The position numbers were made by a program, and so were the translations under genes. From positions 65,745,470 through 65,809,469 of the forward strand of contig CM054135.1 in assembly GCA_028751875.1 (NCBI GenBank): 64,000 bases of DNA, read 5' to 3'. The notes beneath the pieces were generated by a model that saw only the letters and a program-made list of their open reading frames with translations, ran no database searches and was not told where the DNA came from. The DNA comes from Rapana venosa (Eukaryota > Mollusca > Gastropoda > Neogastropoda > Muricidae). Within the stretch, counting starts at the first letter, position 1. Each line of letters begins with the position of its first letter. This document shows, in pieces, positions 9,250-22,320 of the stretch.

Positions 9250-11745
9250 AGTTACAAAATTCTAGGTGGACAGGAGACTCAGTTTACTGTCTCTTAATTT
9301 GAAAGCTTTAACAAAAACATGTAGTTGTCTAATCATTGAAACGTTCTGGGTGGCCATAAGGCTAAAATATTTTGCTTTCTGATAGTGAGTAGGAATCTCT
9401 TTCAGGATATTAGGTCTTAACGCAGCATACGTTTCACACTGAAAAAAAAAGTGTAGTTCATTTTCTTGATCCTGGACAAAATGGACAGTCATTATTTGTA
9501 ACATCTGCACACTTTAACGATTTTTGTGAACTCGAAGGTCACTGATTCCAAAGCGTACTCGGATAAAGATTGTCTCTGAAAATTTTTGTTGCACACCATC
9601 TAAATAAGTTTTAGGGATGGGAAGATTTTTAAGCATGCATACAAATTCAGCCTGTTACTGGTACTGATACTTGTCAACCATTCTTGCTTTTACATATCCC
9701 GGAGTCTTTGTTTAAACGATAACAAAAAATGCTTTTCGTGTCAACTCCTTGACCCAACCAAACATACCCAAATCCCGAGCTTTGTAACATGCCCTTCAGT
9801 TTAGAAACCCAATTAATTTTCCTGCCCTTTTCTAGTCTCCATCATCTGGTAAGCTTGCTTTGACAACCGCCTTCATCCATATTAAGTAACCGAAACCAAT
9901 ACTCACTTGCACGCTATGGAAAGGTGATTCCCCCCCCCTATGCAGGGACCGAAACTGTCCAAGGATAACTCCCATACAACATTTTATTTGGGAGTGCGGA
10001 TGGAACATCATTAAACATTTAAAAATTATCTTTTGACATGATAAATATATGTACTGTGGCGACTGCTACTTAATGATCATCATCAATTACCAACCTCAGC
10101 AGTCCACGACACTAGTTCAGAAGAATACATATGTATGGGTTGGTTTTTGGTGTCGACTAGTTTTGAAGAATGTTTTGACTTGACCAGTGATATGATAATG
10201 GTTATATACCCCTGATAACATCAAATATTGCTCTTTTTCACCTTTTTTGCACAACTTTTTGCTTTCATTTGAACTCAGTGTAGTTGTGGAAGGTGTAGCT
10301 AGGTATGCATACTTTTTGCAAAACACTTAATGGTGCCATTCTTAACTAAAACCATTTTTCATTCTTGCTCAGAATATCCTACTTTTCTAAAAACCATAAC
10401 CATTTTTTTGTACTTTGTTTATTTTTAGTCCCAGATCCTTGCACACTTTAAGAATGCAGTAATCTCGGGTGTTGTTTGTTCAATTTGGTGTGCGGACAAA
10501 CAAAGTCCCCACAACACCCCAACAAGATCGTCAAGCAAAGAGTAGAATAAATAAATCTGCTAAGCCTGGTAGGAAGTTGCACTCATGTCTCCACATATTT
10601 TCTAGATATGTTACCCAATTCATTTTTACACAGTAAAAAAAGTTGGGGCTTTAAAAACACACCCATGCCGCAAACCTTTGGGTAGTTAACAAGTTGGTGT
10701 ATAGTTTTAATTTACTTTGACACATGACATAACGTCTTGTAAATGCGCTTTTTTTGGCATTTAAAAAATACTGAGGAAGTTGCCAGTTTGCCCATAAGCC
10801 TTTATGCATTACATTTTCTGTGGACAGAGTTCAAAAGCCTTTGATAAGATCAACAATATTGCAAACGTAAAGTTTACCTCTACTTTTTACAAAGCCCTTT
10901 TTTTTAAGTCTGGATAGTTGAATTTAAAGTATAAATTATGGTTGTTGTAGAGTATCCCGGTCTGTAACCAGCTGGTTGTCTGGAATTTTGTTATTCTTTC
11001 TAGCCCAGATGTAGACGTCGCTTATTCAAAATAGTAGTGTAGCATTTGCCTAGGATGCCTAAGCAGTGATACTCACCTCTTAGTTGTCAAACTAGATCTA
11101 TTGACCCCTTTTTTGTGTATTGGTACAATAATAAGCTTTGGACCCTGATAGTTGGATAATTTACTGTTGATACACATTTTCATTGAAAAATTCCTAATAA
11201 TGTCAATTAATATTTGTCTGCTGGTCTTATAGCTTTTCTGACAAAAATTCTGTCCATGCCACTCTATGTTTTTCCTGGTTTTTCAGTCTTTTTATGGATG
11301 TAATGAACTTCTTCTGAGAGATGGGTTTATCACAGCTCCTCAATAAAAGGGTGGGTGTCATTTGGGAAAGCCTTCATTCCTCGTTAGGCTGTGTCAGCAT
11401 TTGAAGACATTTTAAAAATGTTTTTACCAAGCTTCACGAGTTATCTCATTGCATGCCTGTTCTTTATTACACAAGTCCTAGTTTAACTATTTATTTTCCC
11501 TCCAAAAGTGTTTTGGGTCTCTTATATTGTCAGCTAGATATTGTGTTGTGCATGCCTTAAAACTCTGTTTCTTTTCTCTCAGAACTTTACGATACTCACG
11601 TCTAACCTGCACAGCATTTTCATGATCTGATGCAAGTTGTGTTCTTTTAAATCTACGCATTTTTGCCCTTGCTTCCTTCCTCAAATCAAACAAAGTTACA
11701 AAGAAACTAATAACCCAACCACATCTAACAATATTATTCAAAAAT
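9250..11745 (-). mobile_element. Decayed LINE H, minus strand
   Basis: On the minus strand the right end (frame 11,487-11,741) reads KMRRFKRTQL and RREYRKVLREKKQSFK, a basic linker typical of the region between endonuclease and RT in several non-LTR families. The left end (9,262-9,510) reads ELHFFFQCETYAALRP and then VKAFKLRDSKL, a typical non-LTR C-terminus. The 2 kb between are too degraded to read a clear RT. Clade not determined. Homopolymer-rich sequence suggests some errors are technical. Confidence 0.55.
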
Positions 11746-11799
11746 TTTCCAACAATGCCATCAATACCTGCAGCTTTTTTTATTTTCTTATGGCTAGAA

Positions 11800-12356
11800 G
11801 AACTCGACCGAGCCGTTCATGGTCCTAAGGGTTCCAGTAGAGAAATTGGGGAAGGTTGTGGGTTGGGATTAGCAACCGGCCACGTCCAAAAAAGCTTTCC
11901 GTTACAGATAACGCACAAAAACGATCTATATAAATCAAATCTTGGAGTGGCAAGCTTCAAGGACCGTTGCTGCAAGGGCATTGTATGACGAATAATGGTG
12001 ACAAGCTGAAAGGAAATTTTATATTCCGAGGATGTCCTTGGCAAAAGCCCAAACAGGTGGTGAGAGTGGGAGCCTGGAATGTGCAACGCTGTATCACAAA
12101 GCTAGAAAGACAGCCCATGGCCAGTTGAAAGAGATGAAGAAAAAATAGGCTTAACATCCTTGGCATCAGCAAGCTGAGGTGGACGGACTTCTGGCATCAT
12201 GACCCTTGCTAGGAGAGACAAGTGTGATATTCTTGGTCGCACGGATGGGCAAACATTCAGGGACGGAGTGGGTTCACATGGACAAGGAGGCCAAAAGACG
12301 CTTTAAGGGCTTTGATTTGTTTACTTTACAAAATTCAGCGCTATATAAATTCCATA

Positions 12357-12394
<38 letters not shown>

Positions 12395-15105
12395 GGATGG
12401 GAGCCAGTCAAGTCGAGAATCATCACAGCCAGATTCTTCTCCAAATATACCAAGACCACCATCATACAGTGTTACGCACCAGCAGAGCAAGCCACGGAGG
12501 AGGAGAAAGACTTGTTCTATACCATCCTACAGGAACAAATAGACAAGACACCACAGCACGACATCCTACTTCTCATGGGAGAACTTCAATGCGAAGGTTG
12601 GAGTGGAGAATACCGGGTACGAAACTTGCATGGGAGACGGAGAGGGAGTGGGAAATAGAAAAACGACAATGGAACAGCGTTTTGCAGATACATGTCTTGA
12701 AAATGGTTCTGGTGATAGGTGGTACCTCTTCCAACACAAAACCATCAATAAATTGACATAGGATTCACCAGGCGGAAGAACTAGCAACCAGATAGACCAC
12801 ATTGCCATCAACCAGAAGTGAGGAGTTCCATGAGGACGTGAGAGCCCTTAGGGTGAGTTGACGTTGGCAGCGATCACCATATTGTATTGTGCAGGACTCC
12901 AGCTAAAGCTCAAAGGAACACAAAAAAAGAAAAATGAAGAACTCTTTGACTCAAGAAACTCAACAGGACGGCAGTGAAAAGTCAGTTTCTGTTGAAGCTT
13001 TCCAACAGATTTCAAGTCCTGTACAACACACCTGCAGATGACATCAACGCCTATCGGTAAGTACAGATACCTTTATAGTACACCAGAAAGTTGCTACTGG
13101 GCTACAGAAGAGAGAGATGGAGTGGTTATAAGACACCACAGTCTGGCCAACCTCATAGAGGAGAGGAAGATCGCAAAACTTGGCATGTCACTGGAACGGA
13201 AAACGAAAGACAAACAATTCGCCGAAACATACAAAGAGAAAAACAAAGAAGTGAAGAAGAGCACAAGGAGAGACAAGAGACAGTTAGCAGACAGTGGCAG
13301 CAGAGGCGCAAACCGCAGCAGTGGAAACGGAGGATTCTAGGACCGTCTAACAAGATCACCAAGACCCTACAGGTGGGAATCACCAGCCAAAACCATGTAA
13401 GTGAAGAACAAGACCGGGAAAGTTTTGACAAAAGTCACATAGCCAACTCGACAGATGGGCAGAACACTTTAGAGAAACTTTAAACCAGACCAGACCAAGA
13501 TGAGGAAGCACATCGAAGACATAGGTTTTCAAGATAGAGATGAGGACATGGATGGCATCACTCAGCAGGTAATTGTGGAGGGCCATCAGGCAAACAAAGG
13601 GCACAAAGGGCAACTGGGCACCAGGTGATGACAGAAATCACTGCAGACATGTTGAAGGCGACCCCAGACGAGCGCAAAGTCTTAACAAAATTATTCAACA
13701 AAGTTTGGGAAGAGGAGACGTTTCCGGACACATGGAAGAAAGGTTATTCATAGTAAAATTACCAATGAAGGGCGACCTCTCAGGTGCGGCAATTGGCGGG
13801 GATCAACTTGCTTCTGTCCCAGGAAGATCTTTTGCCGTGTCCTTCTACAGCGTATGAGGCAAGCCATCGAGAGAACCATACGGGAAGAGCCAGGCAGGGT
13901 TCAGAAGCGGGGAGAACTGCACAGATCAGATCTTTGTTCTACGAACAATAGTGGGAACGTCCCATCGAATGGACTTCCATACTCTACGTCAACTATATCG
14001 ATTTCCAAAAGGTTTTGACAGCATCCACCAACCCTTCGCTGTGAAGATCTTGGAAGCCTATGGATTTCCTCTGAAAGGTCTACAAACATTCTAAAGGACA
14101 TGTACGCAGATAACCAGTGCTGTGTGCGACTGATGGCACAGCAGGAAGCGAATGGTTCCACGTGCAGACAGAGGTCAGGGACAAGGTTTTGCGATCTCGC
14201 GCCGGACACTTTCCTTGTCGTCATCGACTGGGTGATAAGGAGGGCACCAGCGATAGGGAGAGTGCGCTGGTATGGGGACTGACAGCCAAGGCTTGAAGTC
14301 TGTGACTTTGCCGGACGATATTGCACTGCTGTCGCATGCACAGAAAAGACATCCAGGAAAAAACTTCACGAGTTGACAAAATAAGCAGGAGCGTGGGACT
14401 CAGATTCCCCCGACAAGACAAGATCATGAAAGTGAAGTCAAAGAGTGCAGAGAAGACCGTGTGCGAGGCTCAGCTCTAGAGGAGGTAGAACATTAAGTAC
14501 CTCGGCAGCTACTATCTCAGCGGAGGAGTAACATTGAGAAAGAAATTTCAACCATGGATAGGACTTGCTGCCCGGGCATTTTGTGGTTGAAAAACATCTG
14601 GAAGTCAAATGTTACTGCAACCAAAACCAAGTTGAAGATTACCGGTCCAATGACGCTCAGGACTCCTATATGCCTCGGAGACATGGAGAACCAACAAAGG
14701 AGATTGTGTGCAGGCTCAGAGGCTTTGAAGGAAGGTGGCTTCGCGAATCCTGAAACTTCACTGGCAGCGCATGTCACCAACAGGGAAGTGTCAAAGCGCA
14801 CGGGCATTAAAAAAAATCGTGGCCGAGGTAAAACAGCGGCGATGGAGGTGGCTGGAACAACCTCCCATTGGGCAAGAAACAGACTCCTCATACTGCGTGA
14901 GATGGGCACCACCAGGGAAGAGGGAAACGAGGCAGTCCACTCAGGCACTTGGTGGAGGACAGTAGTGGAGGGATGTGAGAGGCGGGCATGGCCTGGGAAT
15001 GAATTGAGCCTGCTTGCCCAAGACAGCAAAGGGCTGAGGGATTTTGTTGGAGCATTGTGTCCGGCACTGGGGATGAAGGGGATTAAGTAATAGTAAGTAA
15101 TATGA
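11800..15105 (+). mobile_element. LINE C copy 1 (RTE-like), decayed
   Basis: 5' part at 11,850-11,920 resembles the leader of copy 2. Endonuclease starts near 12,070 (GAWNVQRC), then MGWEPVKSRIITARF, TTIIQCYAPAEQATEEEKDL and DILLLMGE (12,397-12,600), followed by RT remnants to about 14,540 and a C-terminal remnant. It ends in an AAGTAATAGTAAGTAATA tail at 15,085-15,105. Frameshifts are numerous. An 85-base family A/S tail is inserted at about 12,300-12,392. Confidence 0.75.
12300..12392 (+). mobile_element. Solo LINE A/SINE S tail inside LINE C
   Basis: GGGCTTTGATTTGTTTACTT, then CAGCGCTATATAAATTCC and (ATT)n. It is the shared 3' tail with almost no body, inserted between the K-E-A-K-R and M-G-W-E-P codons of the LINE C endonuclease, so it is an extreme 5'-truncated insertion. 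Confidence 0.8.
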
Positions 15106-16160
15106 ACTTATTCTAGAAATTAAATGATTAATTACACAGCTTCATCTCTTATTTTTCATTTTCTGTTAGTTCATAAAAGTAAACTTCTTACATAATCTTT
15201 TTCAAAGTCAGTCTCGAAAAATGCTGATACAAGTTATCAATATCTATTGTGTTATATGGCTGCTTACTTTTGGAAGAAATTTTGCCCATATTGTTTCCAA
15301 AACGTTTTTAATCATTTACGGAAAGGAGTCAACTCATCATCTTGCCTCGTTATTTTCTCGTTTTCTTTGCTCTAAAAGATGCTTATATTCACGTCTGGCA
15401 CAACAGTATTTATCTCTGCCTTCTCTTTATAGAGTGCGTCTATATTTCTGCAACAAATTACGGACAGATTTCTTGTTTACTACTTCTTTGTCAAACCAAC
15501 TACTTACTTTACTACACTTCATTGTTTTAAAGGTCTTCTCCATACATTCATCCGCATCTTTAAGTCAACTATTGATACAACTATTGTGCCACTGTCAACA
15601 TCTGAGTCAGGCGACTAATTGATTACATCCAGTATATACTGTTGTCTAATGAGCACCAACTGATAAAGAAGTCTTTACAGTAATTTCTCGTTCTATACAT
15701 ATTTTTGCAAAGTAATGATGGCTTTTTTTGGTTGACTTGTCAGGATTATCTTGAGGGAACTGTATATAAAACTCTACAGGCATAATGGTCTGATTCTAAT
15801 CGTTCACTTACTATGAGTTGACAATGATCAATAAACATCAAAAATAAAACACAAGAAACAAGAAAATAATCATTAACACTACTACAAGCATCAGAAATAA
15901 AAGTATAACGACCAACAGTATCACCAAAACAAAAGCCATTTCAAAAAGTAGATCCAGTACCTGCATATGTTTTGTAACAATTGTCAATACTTATTTAATT
16001 TGTCATCCTCAGAATTTCCATCCAGAACACTAGGCTTGCTGTCACATGTAAATTCAACATCAGAACCGAAATGTATGCAAACATGAGATGCATTAGAACT
16101 TCTGCTATATAAGTATCCACATAAAAGCACACACACACAACCACAGACACACACATACCA
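15106..16160. other. AT-rich stretch without recognised content
   Basis: A 133-codon frame at 15,221-15,622 has no recognisable domain and biased composition. I see no repeat family match. A short (CA) stretch precedes the next LINE. Confidence 0.6.
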
Positions 16161-16164
16161 CATT

Positions 16165-16355
16165 ATATATATTGAATATTATATAGCGCTGAATCTTGTA
16201 AAAAAACTAAAACAAATCGAAGCGCTTGCAATCAATCATTTACAGACAATGCAAATATATTTCCTTAAACATAAATGAACAAATTCTCCTTAAAACATAT
16301 GAACAACAGATTTCAACAACCATGCGGCGCGCAGTATGCACGCATGCCCGCACAC

Positions 16356-16396
<41 letters not shown>

Positions 16397-17290
16397 AACA
16401 ACACACACACACACACACACTCGGGACAACACTTTGAAGGTCGAAAGTTGCTGTTGAAAATTAGGGACAGATATTGGGGGGGAAAGTCTCTGGTAGGAAA
16501 TAGTGTGTTTTGAGGCTGGATTTGAAGGTTTCAAGTGAAGGCTTTTGGCGAAGTGTAAGAGGGAGGTCATTCCAGGTGATGGACCAGAAACAGAGAAGGG
16601 AGCGATGGCCAAAAGTGGTTTGTTTGAATCTTGGTGTTTGAAAGCACAAAGTATCTGCAGGCTGAACGAAGGGAACGGGATGGAGTGTAAGCATATGAAA
16701 GACAGTTACAGAGATAATAGGGTGCAGATTTGTGGAGACATTTGAAACAGAGGGTATTGATTTTATTATCCAGTCTTTGGTGAGGACAGGCAACAGTGAA
16801 GAGAGAGCAAAAGAGGAGTGACGAGGGTTCAGATTTTTTCATTCTTAGGTCCAGTCGAGCTGCAGTTTTTGTTTGCGTTGAAGAGAGTGTTAGATTGATG
16901 CTGGTAGGCCAGCCAAAAGAGAATTACAGTAGTCTAAACGTGAAAGATTGTGAGATGTGGACAAGCTTGGAAGTTGCATCAGGTTGGGACAGATACTTGC
17001 GAATCGCGTTATGCGCCGTAATGATAGTAGCAAGATGCAGGTCTGGGGTGATGAATTCTTTCATACAGAGTGTTGTCAAGAACTTCTCCTAAATACTTCA
17101 CAGTTTGGACACAGGAAAGGAACGACGTATTTACCGAATTCATTGAAGTTTTTGCGATAGAGGAAAGTTTATGTTGGGTCCCTATGAAACAATGGCTTCG
17201 GGTTTTATCGGTTAAGTTGTAATTGTTCTAGTACTTCCAGTTTTGAATGTCTTGAAGGCAGTAGGACATATTTGTCAGGAGGGAATGGTA
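16165..17290 (-). mobile_element. LINE A copy, 3' half, minus strand
   Basis: Left end is the reverse complement of the family tail (TATATAGCGCTGAATCTTGT). Reading leftward, the minus strand encodes INTLCFKCLHKSAPYYLCNC and SPGMTSLLHFAKSLHLKPSN, with frameshifts, back to the T-N-M-S-Y-C-L-Q-D block near 17,260. A (CA)n microsatellite lies inside at 16,340-16,422. Sequence resembling family A stops abruptly at about 17,290. Confidence 0.85.
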
Positions 17291-20200
17291 CACCCCTACA
17301 GTGCCATTGTTTCACATCTGATGACTAGATTAACATGTCCACTGCTCATGAGACTCTGAGCTATGCATTGTATTTCATTCTCCAAGATGGCTATGTAGAT
17401 TATAATATTATTATGCCTTATGTGGAAAGCTTTTAGATATCGTTGTAGATAAGTGTTGAGAATAAAGATGTAATTTTTGTGTGTAATTCAGTATGGTTTG
17501 TATCTCGATCTAATTAGTGTAGAGACTGCGCCAGCGCTCGCTCATGTATGAGATGTAATGTAGAGTAGAATATCTCAAGATTGTATACTAGGTGACAGAT
17601 GGACACTCGATTGATAGCGTCTGCGTGGATACATAAGCTATCACATATCCGACTATAGTGCATACAGGTATCATTAGACAATCTCAACCGAGAGATTTTC
17701 ATTGTCGCGCCCTTGCTTAACAGTAATCCTACCACTATCAGAATCTCTCCAACATTATAAAAACCATAGGAATCTGTCCTGTGAAGATATGAAAGTAGAA
17801 TTTGCCACTGTGGTACGACCACAGTTGACGCCTGAGCTGCTTTCACACGATAATTGCACTAATAACATACAACAGCTCCAATCTATGATGAGTTATTGTG
17901 ACGCCAGCCACACGCCCAAGCAATTCTGACCCGAGCCCCACTTCCTCCCAGGTCCCCCCCCCCCCCCCCCCCCCCACCCCTCCCATAAGTCGTGCCATGC
18001 ATGTTTATAAATACTGCCATCTCTAGAATGATTGTGATGTTGTATTGAGATGACTACTTGATCTTATGCAGCCAGCTAGCATGTAAGACAGCTGTTTAGG
18101 TACTGGCAAGGCTAGAGTAGATAGTCGCTGTCTATCTAGCACTCTGCTGATGACAATCTTGTCAGAGCCGTGGACTTTATGCCGAAACTGCCTGTAACGT
18201 GTTCTAGAGCGTCTAGAGGCTGCGTCTTTACTTCACTGTGTCTCTAACTGTCTGAGTCTTTCTGATTAACTCGAGCATCTGTATTGCAACTAAACGTGCG
18301 TTGAGTCACGTGATGGCTGTCTCATTTCTGTGTTTGGTATACTGTTTCTTTATCGAGTCAATGCGTTGACCAGTGTTATGTCCCAACCTTCCGAAGATGA
18401 ATGTTAGAGAGATATACGTGAGACTTTTTTCCCTCTACTTACAAAAATTTTCACTTGCGGCTAGACCATGATAAGAGGAGAGTCTGCCTGTAGTGAGCTT
18501 TGGTGTCCCGTTTCATATATACCTATATTCTGATCCTTTGTCACATGTAAGTGATCATGTAGACAAGCGTGCGTGCTGATTAATTCATTGCTAGATGTGT
18601 TGTGAGATGGTTGTGATGCGTACTCGCTCGCAGCGTCGTTGTATTTGTGTCGTTAGCGTGTGCGCTCTGATTGCGTTGTTTATAACGTGCTGCACCAGAC
18701 CGTGCACGGCGGGCGTGGTGAGGTATGGTATTGTTCTTGTGTTAGGATTCTGAATTGTTTTGTGTCTTTGTGAAAACACAAGAGATGCTATGATGGTGAG
18801 GTTTTACCAGTATTTACCGTAATTTTGTACAGCATTGATAATAGTTACTACAAGAAAGAGCGAAAGGACATTAGTGAAGACTAAACGTCGTACGAGAAAA
18901 CCTGTGGGCTTTCATGAGTCACTACATGATATCGTGTCGCATGATATTTGTTATAGTCAATTGTCCTGTCCTAGATACTGCTGTATTTAATTGAAAATGT
19001 GTATACACGCATCTGATGGCGCATCACTCCCCGAGAGTACAAGTACGCACAGAACTGTGATGATTAGTTACATTATTGCACTCTCAAGAGATAATCGCGG
19101 GAAAACTAGGTCATGCAGGACGCCGCATTGATCTAGTGTCTAAGTGAAGAATATGTATTGTTGAGTGACGGCAGTACTACTGTAGATAGAGGTGTTGTAT
19201 ACTTCGTGAACAAAATATTATGTACTAGAGAAAGTAATGTACTAGATAATATAATGAGATAGATAGATAGAGTAACTAGTACGTAAGGCATGTAGGGTGT
19301 AGTAGCGAGTGACTATTAGGTAGTATAGTATTTAGTGCTAGTAATATCCATAGGTGATTGTAGCACGCGTGATGGCTGAAACATCTCAGAGATCCTCTGA
19401 TGTATGACGTTCTATTGTCGTTCCAACTTAACTACTCGAGTACTTGGCCATAACGCAAATTGCTATGTTGATGTCTGTTGTGCGCTTGCTGCGCAGTCGT
19501 GCATCTGAATCGACGATTTCTTCCTCGTCTCCTCTGATGTCTTATGTCCTTAAACGTATCTACTCACTTTCAGTGCTTCAAAAGTCAGACTCTCAAGTCC
19601 TCCGTTCAATGTTTGTCAATCTCAGTCGCGTTGTGTTTTGAGACTTCCATTATGCCCATAGCTGTGCCGATATGCTAGTTGTGCCTGTGCCTATTTTATG
19701 GAGACAACGCTCACCCTATCGGCTATATCAACGACTGATGCAGTCTCTTCCGCATCGTCATGCTCTCTGTAAACAAAATCATGTAGCCATGGTTCAAGCC
19801 GCATACTCTCCAGCCGAGATCGTCTGTGTCAGGTTAGAAAGACGATAGGCATGAACAAAAATAAAAAGCAGCAGACTGTCTGTGGTGTATATGAGAAACT
19901 AGTTTCTGTGTCCAGCCCGATCGTCTCTCGATGATGGCTGGGAATGTCATCGCCATCGAGATGGTCGTTCAGAAGAGACGCACGTGTTTGGTAAGCGTCT
20001 GTATTCTTCGTCACAACCTTTCACTGACATGCCTGACTCGTTGTGTGCTAGTGTTGCGTAAAGTCGCCAGTCTCAAGCCGTAATTCTGCTGGTGTAGACC
20101 ATATTCATGTTGATCGTGTACTAGCGTGTGGTGGTGGAATGCGCTTTACTGATCCGACACTCGCAGACGCGTTAAAACAACTCTGAAGTACTGACATCTA

Positions 20201-20815
20201 ACGTCTTTTGCTCATCTGCAAGATATGTTCCAGTCACTGTACGTGACTACCTCATAGTTTCAGCTCTCCTCTTCTCCGCAGACAGTAAACGTTTTGATAT
20301 GTACCCCTATCCCCTCCTCCCCCCCCTTCTCTCACAAATCCCCCCATGTCTCACCCTACAGTACTGGCCAAGATTATGCAATTTACGGCTGGCAATCTCA
20401 ATACAATGATCACGCAATCTCGATTCTACTGTCTCTGAACTGGTCACTATACGCTACGGGCAACTGACAGATCCTGTTCATATAATGTTATGTGGACAAA
20501 CTGATTTACTAAGCTTACATGCAATCTTAGGAGGTCGCAAAGCATACTGTATGTTCATGTCATCCGTACGTAACACGTCAACTGCATGCTTCTCGGAATC
20601 AATACCTCATTCATAACCCAACAAGTTATATGATATCACATATCCCCCCAGACAAAATTACCTACCCTCACTGTACCGTCCCAAACCACTCCCACCACCC
20701 CCCCTAAAGCCACTTCCCAAGCCCCCGCCCACCCCTCCACGCAACCCCCCCCCCCCGTGCCCCCCCCCCGTCTGCCTTACGCCCCCTTCCTTTACCCGTG
20801 TGAGGAGGAGAATGG
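17291..20815. other. 3.5-kb block of unassigned sequence between two parts of LINE A
   Basis: No repeat family, no sustained frame, no exon-like pattern. Composition shifts between subregions: TAG/GTA-rich at 19,130-19,350, and long C runs at 17,956-17,978 and 20,690-20,770. It lies exactly between the 3' and 5' parts of a minus-strand LINE A. It could be a foreign insertion or poor assembly. Confidence 0.5.
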
Positions 20816-21560
20816 TCTTGGTACAGAGTAAAGAGAAAGACGTTTGACATCTGGAGGAAGAATTTTTTTTGGTTGTCGTATTGAAGTTGAAGTCACCAAG
20901 AAATTATAAGTTTAGTGGGAGAGAGGCTTAAGTGGGGGATCGAGAGAGGAAGTGACTGGAATTCTGGTGAAAAAGAGGAAGATGTTAGTTTGTTTTTACG
21001 GCTGGGAGGTGGACGGTAAAGGCAGACCAGATAGTAATAGAGTGGCCAGGTAGGTTGGAGATGCATTTCGCAAACTTCAAAAGATTCAAGAGAGAAATTG
21101 AGTTTGTGACTGAAAGAATGAGACGGTTCCAATGTGTCTTTGAGAGAATGATGGCCAATCCCACCTCATCGAGAGAGTCGAGGGGGAAAGAATTAGGTTT
21201 TATAATCCAGGAGGAGTCAGCTGTTTTATTTTTGGTTCATGGCCATGTGGTTTTAAGCAAGTTTCGGTGAGAAGGTTTAGTCAATGATTTTTTTTCAGAG
21301 ATGAAATCAGAGATGTGTCAGGCTTTTCCATTTGGAAGACAGACTGCACATTGAACAACATACTTGAAGGAGATCTATGGAGGTGGAGAGATTGAACGAT
21401 GAAAGTGGTGAGTTTGTGACAAGCCCATCAGAGGGAGGAGGGACGCGATGGTGGAGAGAGATGCGGCTAGCGGAAGAACAGACAAGCGTTTGGTATGGTG
21501 AATCAGGGAGTAGAACGATGGTGGAAAAAAAGAAACGTGCTAATCAGGGGCATTCTGTTG
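20816..21560 (-). mobile_element. LINE A copy, endonuclease region, minus strand
   Basis: Minus frame 20,893-21,132 contains FSLESFEVCEMHLQPTWPLY, YRPPPSRKNKLTSSSFSPEF and SLSPTKLIISW, matching the endonuclease part of LINE A copy 3 at 36,560-36,770 (SPTKLFNSW). Same orientation as the 3' half at 16,165-17,290, so the two are probably one split copy whose middle (EN end to RT) is missing. Confidence 0.8.
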
Positions 21561-21587
21561 TTTGAATGAAACACATCATGATATACA

Positions 21588-21682
21588 TACCTATATATAT
21601 ATATATTATATATATATATATATATAGATTTATATATATTTATATATATATATTATCATATATATATATATATATACACGTC
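21588..21682. repeat. (TA)n microsatellite
   Basis: Interrupted TA run of about 90 bases. Confidence 0.97.
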
Positions 21683-21959
21683 ATCTGAATCGATAAAATA
21701 CTCAAATAAAAAAAATTCCAGTGCTGATATACCCGTATCAATATCATAATGTAAATAATAAGGCGCGCCCTCTGGAGGAATGTAAGTACATACAAACAAT
21801 ACATCCTTCAGCGTACCAAAATAAAGACTTGTTGATCAGAAACACACAGGTGTTATGAAGGGCAGTTTCTGTTTGTTTTATAGTAAAGTGTAAATTACGA
21901 ACTATTGTGAATCTACTTCTTAAAAAGAATCAAAAACAACAATAATAACAAGAACAATA

Positions 21960-22075
21960 CACATATACACGCCCGCGTGCACGCGTGTGAGCACGCCAAC
22001 GCAATTGCACGCGCGCGCGCGCGCGCGCGCGCGCACACACACACACACACACGCACGCACGCACGCTTGTCTAAT
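21960..22075. repeat. (GC)n-(AC)n microsatellite
   Basis: Alternating GC run at 22,010-22,033 passing into AC and ACGC. Alternating purine-pyrimidine sequence with Z-DNA potential. Confidence 0.95.
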
Positions 22076-22204
22076 ATCACTTAATGTGAAAAGATGTTAA
22101 ATTAAAGATAGCACGCACGCACGCAGCACAGAAGACACTCTTAACAGTTGGGCTTTTTAAAAATAATACATAGATTGCATATCTAAATACACATACTTAT
22201 ATGG

Positions 22205-22320
22205 GAGAGAGAGACACAGAGAGAGAGAGCAACAGAGACAGAGACAGACAGAGACAGTCAGAGACAGAGAGGCAGAGAGACAGACAGACAGACAGAGAGA
22301 CACAGGCAGAAAGAGAGCTC
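22205..22320. repeat. (GAGACA)n microsatellite
   Basis: GAGA and CAGACAGA units. The minus-strand open frame across it (S-L/C-L rich) is a composition artefact. Confidence 0.95.

Noticed and set aside
15221..15622. 133-codon open frame
   Set aside because: Biased AT-rich composition, no domain, no repeat match and no splice context. Likely chance.
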